Positions 33,186 to 42,302 of a DNA stretch of 64,000 bases are shown here, piece after piece (position 1 is the first letter of the stretch; each line of letters starts with the position of its first letter). The stretch comes from Parapedobacter pyrenivorans (lineage in GTDB: Bacteria > Bacteroidota > Bacteroidia > Sphingobacteriales > Sphingobacteriaceae): contig NZ_BMER01000001.1 of NCBI RefSeq assembly GCF_014636865.1, forward strand, positions 2,840,718 through 2,904,717. Reading direction: 5' to 3'. The position numbers and the translations under genes are program-made. The notes beneath the pieces were generated by a model. The model was given only the letters and a program-made list of their open reading frames with translations. It was not told the DNA's origin and did not search any database.

Positions 33186-36100
33186 CTATTGCGTAAACAA
33201 ACTTTCAATTCTCTCGTATTCGTAAGGTATTAATTCTTGCTTTAATTCTTTCAGGAAATCTAATGTGGTTGCACGTTTCGGATATTTATAATTCGTCATA
33301 AAATTTTTGAGTATATTGTTCAATCGTTGTTCTCCTATTTCTTCTGAAAGCTTCACCATTACTATTGCGCCTTTAGAATAAGATAAGTGTGTGTGTTCGG
33401 ATGTTACTTTGAACAGTGGCTGAAGTTCGGAAAACCCTTTTTCTGATTGATAAATCTGTTCGTGTATCTTCAACCGCTTTTTCATCTCCTTTTCGCCATA
33501 TTTTTCTTTGTATAGCATCATTTCTGTATACATAGCCAACGATTCGGTAAGCATTACGGCCCCTTCCCTGTCATCGGGCGAAATCTGGTTGTTTCCCCAC
33601 CAGAAGTGGGAAAGTTCGTGAGCAACCAATTCGTTGATAACATCTTGGCCTTTGTTGGCCTCTACATTGGTGTGAAAAGCCATGTTTTCTGTCATAAAGA
33701 TTGCCGATGGATATGCTGTGGCGCTGAAACCTGCCGTGAAAGACGACACTTCTACAAACGACACCGATTTAAACGGATAATCACCAAAATTCCGGGTACA
33801 GTAATCCAGCGATTGTTTGGCATCTTCAATCAGCCGGTTTACGTTTTCAAAATGGGAGGGATGATAAAAAACCTTGACTTCTATACCTTTATGAGCCGCT
33901 TTTTTAACCGCATACTCCGCTGAAGAAACTGCAAACCGGAAGGGAATATCCTGAACATTGTACTGAAAATAATTTCGGTCGCCCTGTTTCCATTGCTTCA
34001 CCAATTCCCCAGTTCCAATGGCTGTTTGACGGGATGTTGTGGAAACTGTTATATCCAAATCAATAAAATCTTGAAGATTGGTTTCCGGGGCTTCCAATTT
34101 TTTAATTCCGGTAGGCTCACCAAGGCCAAATTCAACCCTTTTGTCTTTTTTATTTTCCGGGATTTCATATCCTGATTGATAACCAATTGCCGGAAAGTAT
34201 CGACTTATACGCATAAAAGAACCATTTTCGAAGATGGCATTCATCGGGTCGTGGCCGTTAACCGAATGCCATTGGTAACGCAACGAAAAATCTAATTTCG
34301 CTTCGTTTCCGGGAGCCAATGGTGTGGTGAGTGTCAAGACTTCCGTCTTTTCTTTTAGTTCAGACGGTTGGCCGTTGAATGTAAAAACCGCCTTTTTCAA
34401 TTGAAGGGCTTCGTCAAAATTGAATAGGATACTGTTAATAGGTTGTCCGGTTAGGTTTTTTATTGAATACGTTCCGTCAATGGTATAAGCATTTTCAGAG
34501 GGGTATAAATTTATACGGGTTTTAACCGCTACCACTGTGGGCTGTGGAAGATTTTGATACGTACGGTACTTCTTTTCGTAGTTGGCAGATTTCAGGAATT
34601 GGGTGTTTTCATCTTTGGCCAAGTAGCCTTTTTGAAAATTGCTTCCAGTATAGAGAACAAGTCCCAAAGCAATTATGTTTATTATGATTTTGGGGAAATT
34701 GAATTTTTTTCTTTTCAAATAATCGAGCATCAACCAGAAAATGAGAAGAACACCCAAGCCAAACAAAAGCCGCTGAATAAAATTGTTCAGATAAATGCCA
34801 TACCCCAAAAAATCACTATAAGCACCATTATAGCCCGTTAAAAACCGAAATAATGGAAACCGGATAAGGGTTTTGGAAAGAGGAGAGGCAAATATTATGG
34901 CAAAAACGACCGAAACCGCCAATGCGTGATATTTTCTTTTCATCACCGCGTTTAACAATACGGCAAACCCCGATAAAAGTATCAGTGGGAAAATATTAAA
35001 AACGAAGACACCCCAATAAGCGGTCACATCGAAATGCAGGTAATTGAATACCCATTGAAAAACAACCGCTTCCAAAATCAATAAAAGTAAAAGAACAATG
35101 AGAAGGACAGAAATACTCAACCAATGTGAGCCTGTTTTTACAAAAGAGAAATAGGTTGTGTTTTCCACCAATGAAAAATTGGAGGTGCGACTACGCCAAT
35201 AAAATTCGTTAACAAGGTAAACTGATATAAATACGCCAAGCGAATAAAAATTCTTGTTGATGGTTTGTGCCATTAATCCGGAACTTGCATAGTGTTGGGG
35301 AAAGCGGATGCCTTGGTCAATGGCGGCATATATTTCCATGCCCACATAAAACAGTATAAGCAGACAAATGGCGTAAAAAGCGATGCTTTTAAACGCATAA
35401 ATCAAATCTACTTTTGTATATGAAAGGATGCTTTTTATGCTGCTGGCCCGATGATAATTTTGTCGGATAGTTACGGGGTTTGCAGTTAGGGGGTTAAAAC
35501 CTGCTTTTTGGATAATCCGAAGGCTTTTACTTTTTCCAAATCGCTTATTTCCCGCCCTGAATGAAAAATATTTTATTGAGATAGCTATTAGAAAAAGGGA
35601 AATAAATGAGATTACCAATCTGTTAAACAGAAAGATACCCGAAAGTGGAACCAAGGTATGATTACGTTCTGCCACTGTGAAGTTCCTGGCTTGGTAGAAA
35701 TAGGAGGAGAGGCCAAATGGGTCGGTTATGGCCGAAATTGTTTGGGCAGCTTCCGATTGGGGTAATGCGCCTGCCATAAAGGGCGAATCCGAATAAAGCA
35801 ATACAACCATGTACAAAACGTAGAGTAATAACCCACCAATAATAACGGCCATTTTGTTTCGAGTAAAAACACCTAAAAAGAACAAAACGCTGCATACAAT
35901 TAAGGAATTAACAATTCCCAGGACTATCAGCGGATAGAGATAATAGGATAAATGAAAACCGGGGTTCATCTCAGTTCCGGTCCGTAAGTTTTGACCGATA
36001 ATAAACCCAAGGGTCATAAATAAAAAACATAGAAAGGTTAATGCGAAGAAGGAAAGAAACCTACCTAAAACAAAATGGTCCTCTTTGACGGGCGTAGAAA

Positions 36101-36359
36101 ATACAATTAAATCGAAACGGGAATCCCTTTCCCGAAACAGCAATTGACCTGCAAAGATAGTGGCTATAAAAACGAGCGATAGGCTTAAAAACCCCAACAT
36201 AAATCCGATAGTGTAGGCTCCGTTCAGGAAAATGCCTTCCCCAACAGTAAGGTTGAATTGGTAACCTGCATATAGACCGGCTCCCATCAACAAAAGGAGC
36301 ACAATATACCCGGTTGGTTTGCTGAAAGACCTGATATCGAAAAGCAAAATCGGGTTCAT
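33186..36359 (-). CDS. ABC-2 permease fused to M1 family aminopeptidase
   Basis: 1057 residues. The first about 560 residues hold around twelve membrane helices with the ABC-2 permease character (RERDSRFDLIVFSTPVKEDHFVLGRF). The C-terminal about 450 residues are an M1 metallopeptidase: zinc motif H914-E-L-S-H918 followed by FWWGNN and a Glu about 20 residues on (TESLAMYTEM). Permease/M1 fusions of this length are known in Bacteroidota and Actinobacteria, but their substrates are not known. The gene overlaps the ABC ATPase gene by 4 nt, so they are translationally coupled. Confidence 0.88.
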   Translation of the reverse strand: MNPILLFDIRSFSKPTGYIVLLLLMGAGLYAGYQFNLTVGEGIFLNGAYTIGFMLGFLSLSLVFIATIFAGQLLFRERDSRFDLIVFSTPVKEDHFVLGRFLSFFALTFLCFLFMTLGFIIGQNLRTGTEMNPGFHLSYYLYPLIVLGIVNSLIVCSVLFFLGVFTRNKMAVIIGGLLLYVLYMVVLLYSDSPFMAGALPQSEAAQTISAITDPFGLSSYFYQARNFTVAERNHTLVPLSGIFLFNRLVISFISLFLIAISIKYFSFRAGNKRFGKSKSLRIIQKAGFNPLTANPVTIRQNYHRASSIKSILSYTKVDLIYAFKSIAFYAICLLILFYVGMEIYAAIDQGIRFPQHYASSGLMAQTINKNFYSLGVFISVYLVNEFYWRSRTSNFSLVENTTYFSFVKTGSHWLSISVLLIVLLLLLILEAVVFQWVFNYLHFDVTAYWGVFVFNIFPLILLSGFAVLLNAVMKRKYHALAVSVVFAIIFASPLSKTLIRFPLFRFLTGYNGAYSDFLGYGIYLNNFIQRLLFGLGVLLIFWLMLDYLKRKKFNFPKIIINIIALGLVLYTGSNFQKGYLAKDENTQFLKSANYEKKYRTYQNLPQPTVVAVKTRINLYPSENAYTIDGTYSIKNLTGQPINSILFNFDEALQLKKAVFTFNGQPSELKEKTEVLTLTTPLAPGNEAKLDFSLRYQWHSVNGHDPMNAIFENGSFMRISRYFPAIGYQSGYEIPENKKDKRVEFGLGEPTGIKKLEAPETNLQDFIDLDITVSTTSRQTAIGTGELVKQWKQGDRNYFQYNVQDIPFRFAVSSAEYAVKKAAHKGIEVKVFYHPSHFENVNRLIEDAKQSLDYCTRNFGDYPFKSVSFVEVSSFTAGFSATAYPSAIFMTENMAFHTNVEANKGQDVINELVAHELSHFWWGNNQISPDDREGAVMLTESLAMYTEMMLYKEKYGEKEMKKRLKIHEQIYQSEKGFSELQPLFKVTSEHTHLSYSKGAIVMVKLSEEIGEQRLNNILKNFMTNYKYPKRATTLDFLKELKQELIPYEYERIESLFTQ

Positions 36360-37234
36360 TGGGTAGAATTTGTTTTAAGGTGATGAAAATAAACGTGTTC
36401 CAATGTCGCCGATGCTTTGGTAAAACCTTCGGGGTGGTGTTCAGAGAAAATATTAACACAAATTTCCCCTTGTTTAAACTCGTAATTGATAAACGAATGC
36501 CCTGTTTTGAATTCTTGAAATTGGACATGGGTCATTGCTTTTTGCCAGATTTTATTGTCAATCTTTGTCATCAATTCTGAAGGAGCTCCAACACACAATA
36601 ACGTTCCGTTTTGGATAATGGCCATTTGGTAACAAAGGTTTTTTACATCCTCTACCAAATGTGTGGAAAGGATAACAATCCTGTTTTTGCTAATTTCACT
36701 AAGCAACAGGTTTAAGCGGTTTCGTTCTTCGGGGTCGAGCCCTGCGGTGGGTTCGTCAACAATAATGATTTTTGGGGTGCCCAAAAGTGCCTGTGCCACC
36801 CCAAAACGCTGTTTCATTCCACCCGAAAACGTATGTACTTCCCGGTTTCGTTGTTCATATAGATTGACCTTATTCAGCAGTTCATTAATTTGTGCCTTTC
36901 TCTCGTTTCTTTTTGTGATGCCTTTCAAGATTGCCAAATGATTGAGCAAATTATAGGCTGAAACTTTAGGATATACCCCAAAATCTTGCGGAAGGAACCC
37001 CAAATGCTTTTTTATTGATGAGGGGTCATTTAGGACATCTTCACCGTTAAATAGAATTTCACCACCATCTGCTTTTTGCAGACCAGCAATCGTTTTCATC
37101 AACGATGATTTTCCCGCACCGTTTGGTCCTAACAGCCCAAACATCCCGTTCCCAATTTCGAATGAAATATTATCAATGGCTCTCACTCCGTTTGGGTAGG
37201 TTTTATGGAGACCAGAAATACTTAATATGTTCAT
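36356..37234 (-). CDS. ABC transporter ATP-binding protein
   Basis: 292 residues. Walker A LLGPNGAGKSSLMK, Q-loop LGFLPQDFG, signature HTFSGGMKQRFGVAQAL, Walker B KIIIVDEPTAGLDPEERNRL and H-switch STHLVED are all present; a short C-terminal extension follows. This is the ATPase for the permease/M1 fusion downstream. It overlaps both that gene and the small XRE gene by 4 nt, giving a tightly coupled operon. Confidence 0.95.
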   Translation of the reverse strand: MNILSISGLHKTYPNGVRAIDNISFEIGNGMFGLLGPNGAGKSSLMKTIAGLQKADGGEILFNGEDVLNDPSSIKKHLGFLPQDFGVYPKVSAYNLLNHLAILKGITKRNERKAQINELLNKVNLYEQRNREVHTFSGGMKQRFGVAQALLGTPKIIIVDEPTAGLDPEERNRLNLLLSEISKNRIVILSTHLVEDVKNLCYQMAIIQNGTLLCVGAPSELMTKIDNKIWQKAMTHVQFQEFKTGHSFINYEFKQGEICVNIFSEHHPEGFTKASATLEHVYFHHLKTNSTQ

Positions 37235-37443
37235 TTTTCATCTTTTTTATATTCCAAAATATCACCGGGCTGACATTCCAAAACTTTGCAGATGGCTTCG
37301 AGCGTTTCAAAACGGACTCCTTTGGCTTTTCCTGTTTTTAAGATGGAAAGGTTAACGGTAGTAATCCCGATTTTTTCGGCCAATTCCTTGCTTTGCATTT
37401 TACGCTTGGCCAGCATCACGTCTAAGTTTACAATAATTGACAT
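37231..37443 (-). CDS. Small XRE-family HTH regulator (YozG-type)
   Basis: 70 residues, essentially one helix-turn-helix: VMLAKRKMQSKELAEKIGITTVNLSILKTGKAKGVRFETLEAICKVLECQPGDIL. Such one-domain XRE proteins are usually paired with a DUF2975 membrane protein, as here (the DUF2975 gene ends 2 nt upstream). It overlaps the ABC ATPase gene by 4 nt. Probable autoregulator of the operon. Confidence 0.9.
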   Translation of the reverse strand: MSIIVNLDVMLAKRKMQSKELAEKIGITTVNLSILKTGKAKGVRFETLEAICKVLECQPGDILEYKKDEK

Positions 37444-37445
37444 AA

Positions 37446-37958
37446 TCAGATATATAGGTCTTGTTCTTTTTGCAATCCAATGCCTTGATTGAAAATTTCC
37501 GCGAAGAAATAGATGAAAACCCCGAGTATTAAATGTAAAGCAATTAGTGCAATGATGAAATCTTCAACCGGGACAAAGAAACTAGCAATTACGGTTGCCA
37601 AAGCAGGTACGATCAGATTAAATCCGTAAAACCGTTTTAAGTGAACTACATTTTGGGAGGTAAACAAGGGGGATTGCAGAAAAGCCCCGAACACGTTTGA
37701 TACCAACCAAAAGAATATGCTGTATAGCCCTAAGGGAAGGAAGAACGAAAATATAATGTAAAGCGGAGTGTTTTCCACAATGAGAAATGGCTTTGAGGTA
37801 AAGGGATAAAAAATGTGTAAAAGGTTTTCTTCAGCCAAACCAGTCCCAATTCCCGTCGTTATGCAGAACCCAGCATACAAAGTGGTGGCGGAATACCCTA
37901 TGGCCAGCACCCGACTGGCGATGTTTAGCGTCTTAGCAACGATTTTTGTCCGTTTCAT
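37446..37958 (-). CDS. DUF2975 membrane protein
   Basis: 170 residues from ATG 37958, with four membrane helices and the recurrent FLPLGLYSIFFWLVSNVFG segment of DUF2975. The frame is open for 56 more codons upstream, but the ATG with MKRTKIVAKTLNIASRVLAIGYS gives the expected N-terminus. First gene of the four-gene operon DUF2975-XRE-ABC ATPase-permease/M1. DUF2975 proteins are thought to modulate the adjacent XRE regulator; not demonstrated. Confidence 0.85.
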   Translation of the reverse strand: MKRTKIVAKTLNIASRVLAIGYSATTLYAGFCITTGIGTGLAEENLLHIFYPFTSKPFLIVENTPLYIIFSFFLPLGLYSIFFWLVSNVFGAFLQSPLFTSQNVVHLKRFYGFNLIVPALATVIASFFVPVEDFIIALIALHLILGVFIYFFAEIFNQGIGLQKEQDLYI

Positions 37959-38244
37959 TAGTATGTCATTAGAATTAATATAACAAATATATAAATTAAA
38001 ATAAAACGATAATAACTTTAACGGTAAATCGAATCTAAATGATTCTATTCTTAGCGCACCACCGAGCATTTTATCAAAGACATCCGCCGGAAGACGCGCC
38101 GTATGTTCAGGTATGAGCATATCCACGGGGAGCGAATATCAGACATGCCGATAGCTCCAAAAGGACCATTGTCATCACCTTAATGGAGCTGTGCTTTTCC
38201 CGGAATATTACTATTTTTGAACGAATCAACGAATACGGATAAAG

Positions 38245-38961
38245 ATGAGTAGTTTAAAAGGGAAAAAAGCAATTATAACGGGCGGAAGCCGCGGTTTAGG
38301 AAAAGCGGTGGCGGTTGCGCTTGCCGCTGAAGGCGTACATGTCGGTATCACCGGGCAAAATGAGGAAAACCTCCAAACGGCGGTGTCGGAGCTTCGCGGA
38401 TACGACGTGAAGGCCAGCTATGCAGTGTTTAATGTAGCCAATGAGGAGGAGGTGAAAAGCGGCATCGAGAAGCTGGCCGAAGCATTGGGTGGCGTAGATA
38501 TTTTAATCAACAATGCCGGAGTCGGGCAATTCGGCAAGGTAATGGAAATGTCCTCCGCGGATTTTGAGAAAGTCTTTGCTATTAACCTCTTTGGTGTGTA
38601 TTACGTTGCCAAAGCTCTGTATCCGTACCTGAAAACCTCCGGGCAAGGTGATGTTGTGAATGTGGCCTCTACCGCCGGGCTGAAAGCGGGCGGTGGCATG
38701 TCCGCCTATGCCGCATCCAAAGCGGCGGTGATATCGCTTTCGCAATCCATGATGGCAGAATGGCGCAAAGACGATATCCGTGTCATTACCCTGACTCCCA
38801 GTACTATTGCCACCGATATGAGCATACAGCTGAAATTAACCGACGGCAATCCGGATAAAGTGCTGCAGTCCGAAGATTTTGCGCAATGGGTATTGGATAT
38901 CCTGAAGATGAACCGCCGTGCTCTGATCGCCAACGGGTCAATTTTCAGCACAAACCCATAG
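38245..38961 (+). CDS. SDR-family oxidoreductase (3-ketoacyl-ACP reductase-like)
   Basis: 238 residues, full-length classical SDR. NAD(P)-binding TGGSRGLGKAVA (about 13-24), NNAG motif LINNAGVGQFG, catalytic Ser in NVASTAGLKAGG and Y-x-x-x-K in YAASKAAV. Annotated homologues are usually called FabG-like, but a housekeeping role cannot be assumed for a stand-alone gene. TATTTTTG at 38213-38220 is a candidate -7 box, 24 nt before the start. Confidence 0.92.
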   Translation: MSSLKGKKAIITGGSRGLGKAVAVALAAEGVHVGITGQNEENLQTAVSELRGYDVKASYAVFNVANEEEVKSGIEKLAEALGGVDILINNAGVGQFGKVMEMSSADFEKVFAINLFGVYYVAKALYPYLKTSGQGDVVNVASTAGLKAGGGMSAYAASKAAVISLSQSMMAEWRKDDIRVITLTPSTIATDMSIQLKLTDGNPDKVLQSEDFAQWVLDILKMNRRALIANGSIFSTNP

Positions 38962-39001
38962 CATGAAAACAAATCTCTCTTTTTTCCGCAACTTATGTGT
39001 A

Positions 39002-39274
39002 TCAATTACAGAAATACCGATTTTCCTCAGGGCAGGGGAGGCCGAGGTCTGGTTTACTTTTAATTTTATTGCATTGGGCAACATATACAGCGTATACGGA
39101 ATCTTTACTCTTTGAATACCGTTCCGGATTTAATTCGGCATTCTTGAGCCTTTCATAGTCAACTTTATAATCCACCAATTGGCTGAGCGCCGTTGACATC
39201 GAATCATTATCGAATGTTTGTGAAAACCCTGTGTGGCAAGTTGAAAATAATAATATGACTAGTATACTTTTCAT
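39002..39274 (-). CDS. Small secreted hypothetical protein
   Basis: 90 residues with a signal peptide (MKSILVILLFSTCHTGFSQ). The mature part is helical and charged (LSQLVDYKVDYERLKNAELNPERYSKSKD) and ends in a cysteine-containing tail (GLPCPEENRYFCN). Not recognised. Convergent with the SDR gene, 40 nt apart. Confidence 0.5.
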   Translation of the reverse strand: MKSILVILLFSTCHTGFSQTFDNDSMSTALSQLVDYKVDYERLKNAELNPERYSKSKDSVYAVYVAQCNKIKSKPDLGLPCPEENRYFCN

Positions 39275-39525
39275 GATTATCTGGTTTTCTATATTTCACA
39301 ATTGACTTATAGGTACAGTTACACCGCTTGTTTAAAATACTGAACAGGCTTTTTGGGGTTTGAGCGCAATTACGTCCTTGGGTTGCACAATTTCATTGTT
39401 TGTTCATTCACGGCAATCATTGGTTACAATAAAGATAATAAGTATGGTGGTTATTTTCTAGCTTTCACCTTTTAAATTTTATACACGGCACTTCAGAACG
39501 AAGGGCGCGGGCGAAATTGTGCATC

Positions 39526-40257
39526 TTAGCGATACCCCTTTGCGTACAGGTCAGGCAGGGCGTCAGATTGCCAGTATTCCTTCGTGTCCGCATCCATGAT
39601 GGTCAGCCTGCCCGAATGGCCAGCGCCCGTGTCCAGGTTCCAGAGATTGTACGCATTCATCGGTTGGTCGGTCTCCCAATTGATGGTTGGGGTATGGCCA
39701 AGGTAGACTTCATGGAATTCCGGTACCGGCTGGGCGTTTTCCCACAGCGTGCGGTCCCAATAGAAATCCTGCGGGCGCTGCAATTCCAGCGGCACACCGG
39801 GCTTGAATCCACCGTGTACATAGCAGCGATTCCTTTCATCCACATAATAGTGACGTTGCCGCATGAAGAACTGGCGATGGGCATGGGGGATGTCCGATGA
39901 AACCAATGCGGTCTTGTATCCCGACTCCGTGGCGCGCCACCGTCCCGGTTTATCCGCTTTTTCCAAGTAAGATTCTAGGGTGCCCGGACCGCCATGGTTC
40001 CAGTAGTGCGGGTGGAAATCCGTGTTGATGAAGTCCAGGAACCAGTCATCATGGTTGCCCTTCAATGCGATCAAATGCTTCGCGCGTAGCAGGATTTCCA
40101 CGCAGGCGTACACATCCGCATACCCATCCGCCACATCACCCAGCTGGATGATCCGATCGTTCGTCAGGTCCGCGCCCGAACGTTCCAGGCATTGCTCCAG
40201 TGCCTTGGCGGCACCATGCACATCCCCGATTACAAACGTCCTGCCATATTTTTGCAC
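39526..40257 (-). CDS. Metallophosphoesterase, PPP-type protein phosphatase-like
   Basis: 243 residues from GTG 40257. The calcineurin-like motifs GDVHGAAKAL (D-x-H), QLGDVADGYADV (G-D-x-x-D-x-G) and LKGNHDDWFLDF (G-N-H-D/E) are complete, and HGGF and LGHTPT follow. The frame stays open for 61 codons upstream, but the GTG (MQKYGRTFVIGDVHG) is preferred because it gives the family N-terminus. A minus-strand TATCTTTA lies 3 nt before it, suggesting a leaderless or very short 5' end. Substrate unknown; relatives act on protein phosphoserine or Ap4A. Confidence 0.88.
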   Translation of the reverse strand: MQKYGRTFVIGDVHGAAKALEQCLERSGADLTNDRIIQLGDVADGYADVYACVEILLRAKHLIALKGNHDDWFLDFINTDFHPHYWNHGGPGTLESYLEKADKPGRWRATESGYKTALVSSDIPHAHRQFFMRQRHYYVDERNRCYVHGGFKPGVPLELQRPQDFYWDRTLWENAQPVPEFHEVYLGHTPTINWETDQPMNAYNLWNLDTGAGHSGRLTIMDADTKEYWQSDALPDLYAKGYR

Positions 40258-40486
40258 GGTTAAAGATAATAAAAAAGCCTCGGAAAGGGCACTTATGACA
40301 TGAGCTTTTACCCTGGCCAATCCCCCGTTGCTCCGTTTATGTTTATATTTACTGCAATGAAACCTGCCATGTGGGTGCCTGACGAACAAACGATGAAGGC
40401 GCAGGTTCCATGAGGCCATTAAGAACAAATTGCGAAGCACTCATGAATGCCATGAAGGCAGACAATTGATGAATAATTATTTCTGA

Positions 40487-41302
40487 ATGAACATAACGCA
40501 CACCCCATCCCTGTTTTGCTTATTGGCCATCGTGGCCATGAGCAGAGTCTCCGCACAGCCGCACCGGCCCGACCTCCAGCAGCCCTTCCGCGACTGCGGC
40601 TTCAAAGGCAGCATCACAGTATTCGATTATAAGCAGGGCAAATGGATCACCAGCGACAGCACCGACTCCTGGCTCGAAACCGTGCCCGCGTCCACCTTCA
40701 AAATCCCCAATCTGCTGATCGCACTCGAAGCGGGTGTCATCGATAGCGAAATGGATACGGTGGGCTGGGTCGGGTCCATCGATACGGCGCTATACGGCTA
40801 CCGACCATCCACCTACCGGGACATGACCGTGCGGCATGCGTTCGAGGTATCGGCCGGTTGGGTGTTCATGGAGCTGGCCAAAAAGGTCAGCCGCCAACGC
40901 TACGCACAGGTGCTGCACGACATCGGCTACGGCAATGCCGCGGTGTCGGAACATGCAGACTTCTGGAATTTCGGGCCACTCAAAGTTGCTCCTCGCGATC
41001 AGGTCGAAATGCTGGTCAACGTTTACGAAGAAAAGCTGCCTTTTTCCAAACACAACCTCGATATCCTCAAAGACGTCATGGTCACCGAACAGACAAGCGA
41101 CTATACGATCCGGTCCAAGACCGGCTGGGGCGTACAGGATGGTAAAGACATCGGCTGGTGGGTCGGCTACGTCCAGCGCAGGGACAATGTGTATTTCTTC
41201 GCCACGCGCATCACCAAGGCCAACGGTACACCCAGCGGCGACTTCATGAAATGCCGTCTTGACATCACCAAGGCCGTGCTGCGCCGACTCGGCGCATTAT
41301 AA
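40487..41302 (+). CDS. Class D (OXA-type) beta-lactamase
   Basis: 271 residues with a signal peptide (SLFCLLAIVAMSRVSAQ). Class D motifs are present in order: active-site S69-T-F-K72 (carbamylatable Lys), YGN in DIGYGNAAV, KTG in RSKTGWG, and WWVGY. The second motif, usually S-x-V, reads S122-A-G-W, so the usual Val is replaced. Hydrolysis of beta-lactams is predicted by family; spectrum cannot be read. GC-rich, unlike the adjacent class A gene, with which it converges at an 8-nt gap. Confidence 0.9.
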   Translation: MNITHTPSLFCLLAIVAMSRVSAQPHRPDLQQPFRDCGFKGSITVFDYKQGKWITSDSTDSWLETVPASTFKIPNLLIALEAGVIDSEMDTVGWVGSIDTALYGYRPSTYRDMTVRHAFEVSAGWVFMELAKKVSRQRYAQVLHDIGYGNAAVSEHADFWNFGPLKVAPRDQVEMLVNVYEEKLPFSKHNLDILKDVMVTEQTSDYTIRSKTGWGVQDGKDIGWWVGYVQRRDNVYFFATRITKANGTPSGDFMKCRLDITKAVLRRLGAL

Positions 41303-41310
41303 GTAATTAC

Positions 41311-42219
41311 CTATGGGCAAGTATAAAAGTCATAAGCAGCTTTCGCAATATCCGCTATAATTTTATCATTCGTTTTGTCATTTTCATGAGATTTTGTTAC
41401 AAAAACACTAATGTAAAAGTACGCTCCATTTGGTAAAAAGACAATCCCAATATTGTTTACAGCATCCGTAATTCCAGTTTCCTTATTTGTACCAGAAGAT
41501 CCAGACTTATGAGCGACAATAATCTCTTGAGGGAGCTGCCCTCTAATTCGGCCTAATGCTGTTGTTGTTTCTATATTCGTTTTCCAAAAAAAATCATAAC
41601 TTCTTTTTGAAAGTAAGTTGTTTTTATTTTTAAAAAATATTTTCAAGGTTTCGTTTGCAGCGTTCGGGGTTGTCCAATTTTGGAACATATTCTCCCATTT
41701 TTCCTGCATTTCTTTTTCGTTAAAAGTGATTTTTATATCTTCTATACCACTCTTTTTTATATATTCCTCAACCGTTTTAGGCGTTCCGATAAGACTTATT
41801 AAAACATCACAGGCTGTATTGTCACTGTGGGAAACTGTGTATTGAATTAATTTCTCAATTGTAAAGTTACCTCCATTAGGATTTTCATCTCTAAGTGGAC
41901 TCCAGGAGCCTTTCCAAAGGTCGTCTCTATCTATTTTTACTAGTTGGTCTAATGATAATGCACCTTTATCAATCGCTGACAATACTGCCAATGCAATATG
42001 AAACTTAAACACACTTTGCATTGGAAATTGTTCATCTCCGTTTATTGAAAGCGTGTCTTTTCCATTATTTCCGATTATTGACACTCCAACTACCGCATTT
42101 TTGCGGGATACTATCTGCTCAATTTTATTTCTAAGCAGATCAGTCTTGTCGGATTGTGCTTTGCAACTTGTTGCGAGTAATAAAAATAAAGCGGTACAGT
42201 AAAACACGGACAAGACCAA
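41311..42219 (-). CDS. Class A beta-lactamase, subclass A2 (PER/CfxA-like)
   Basis: Up to 302 residues. S69-V-F-K72 (MQSVFKF), SDN in SHSDNTACD, an omega-loop NEKEMQ...FQNWTTP resembling the PER pattern, and KSGSSG mark subclass A2. The N-terminus (FYCTALFLLLATSCKAQ) looks like a lipoprotein or secretory signal. No ATG exists: candidate starts are TTG 42219 or 42213 and GTG 42207, and this region lies inside a 28-bp tandem duplication. AT-rich and unlike its neighbours, consistent with recent acquisition. The gene appears to have been inserted into the body of another gene downstream of DUF1264. Confidence 0.9.
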   Translation of the reverse strand: MVLSVFYCTALFLLLATSCKAQSDKTDLLRNKIEQIVSRKNAVVGVSIIGNNGKDTLSINGDEQFPMQSVFKFHIALAVLSAIDKGALSLDQLVKIDRDDLWKGSWSPLRDENPNGGNFTIEKLIQYTVSHSDNTACDVLISLIGTPKTVEEYIKKSGIEDIKITFNEKEMQEKWENMFQNWTTPNAANETLKIFFKNKNNLLSKRSYDFFWKTNIETTTALGRIRGQLPQEIIVAHKSGSSGTNKETGITDAVNNIGIVFLPNGAYFYISVFVTKSHENDKTNDKIIADIAKAAYDFYTCP

Positions 42220-42245
42220 CTGTACAGTAAAACACGGACAAGACC
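42194..42245. repeat. 28-bp tandem duplication at the bla start
   Basis: A 24-nt unit starting GTACAGTAAAACACGG occurs at 42194 and again at 42222, a 28-bp period. As 28 is not divisible by 3 it shifts the frame of anything reading through. It covers all plausible start codons of the class A beta-lactamase gene and the joint with the truncated upstream gene. Confidence 0.85.
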
Positions 42246-42302
42246 CTGGTGTTTGTCGGCGGTTTCAATTAATTGCTGGATCACTTTCGTGTCATTTTCC
42301 AT
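42246..42302 (-). pseudogene. 5' remnant of a gene downstream of DUF1264
   Basis: ATG 42302 overlaps the DUF1264 stop and opens MENDTKVIQQLIETADKHQ, then runs into the duplicated segment and the beta-lactamase sequence in another frame. The start overlap indicates that it once was translationally coupled to DUF1264. Its family is not recognised; the rest of the gene has been replaced. Confidence 0.55.

Noticed and set aside
38046-38150. Minus-strand short frames upstream of the DUF2975 gene (for example a 31-codon frame with ICSYLNIRRVF)
   Set aside because: Too short, two overlapping frames look equally plausible, and no family could be recognised.
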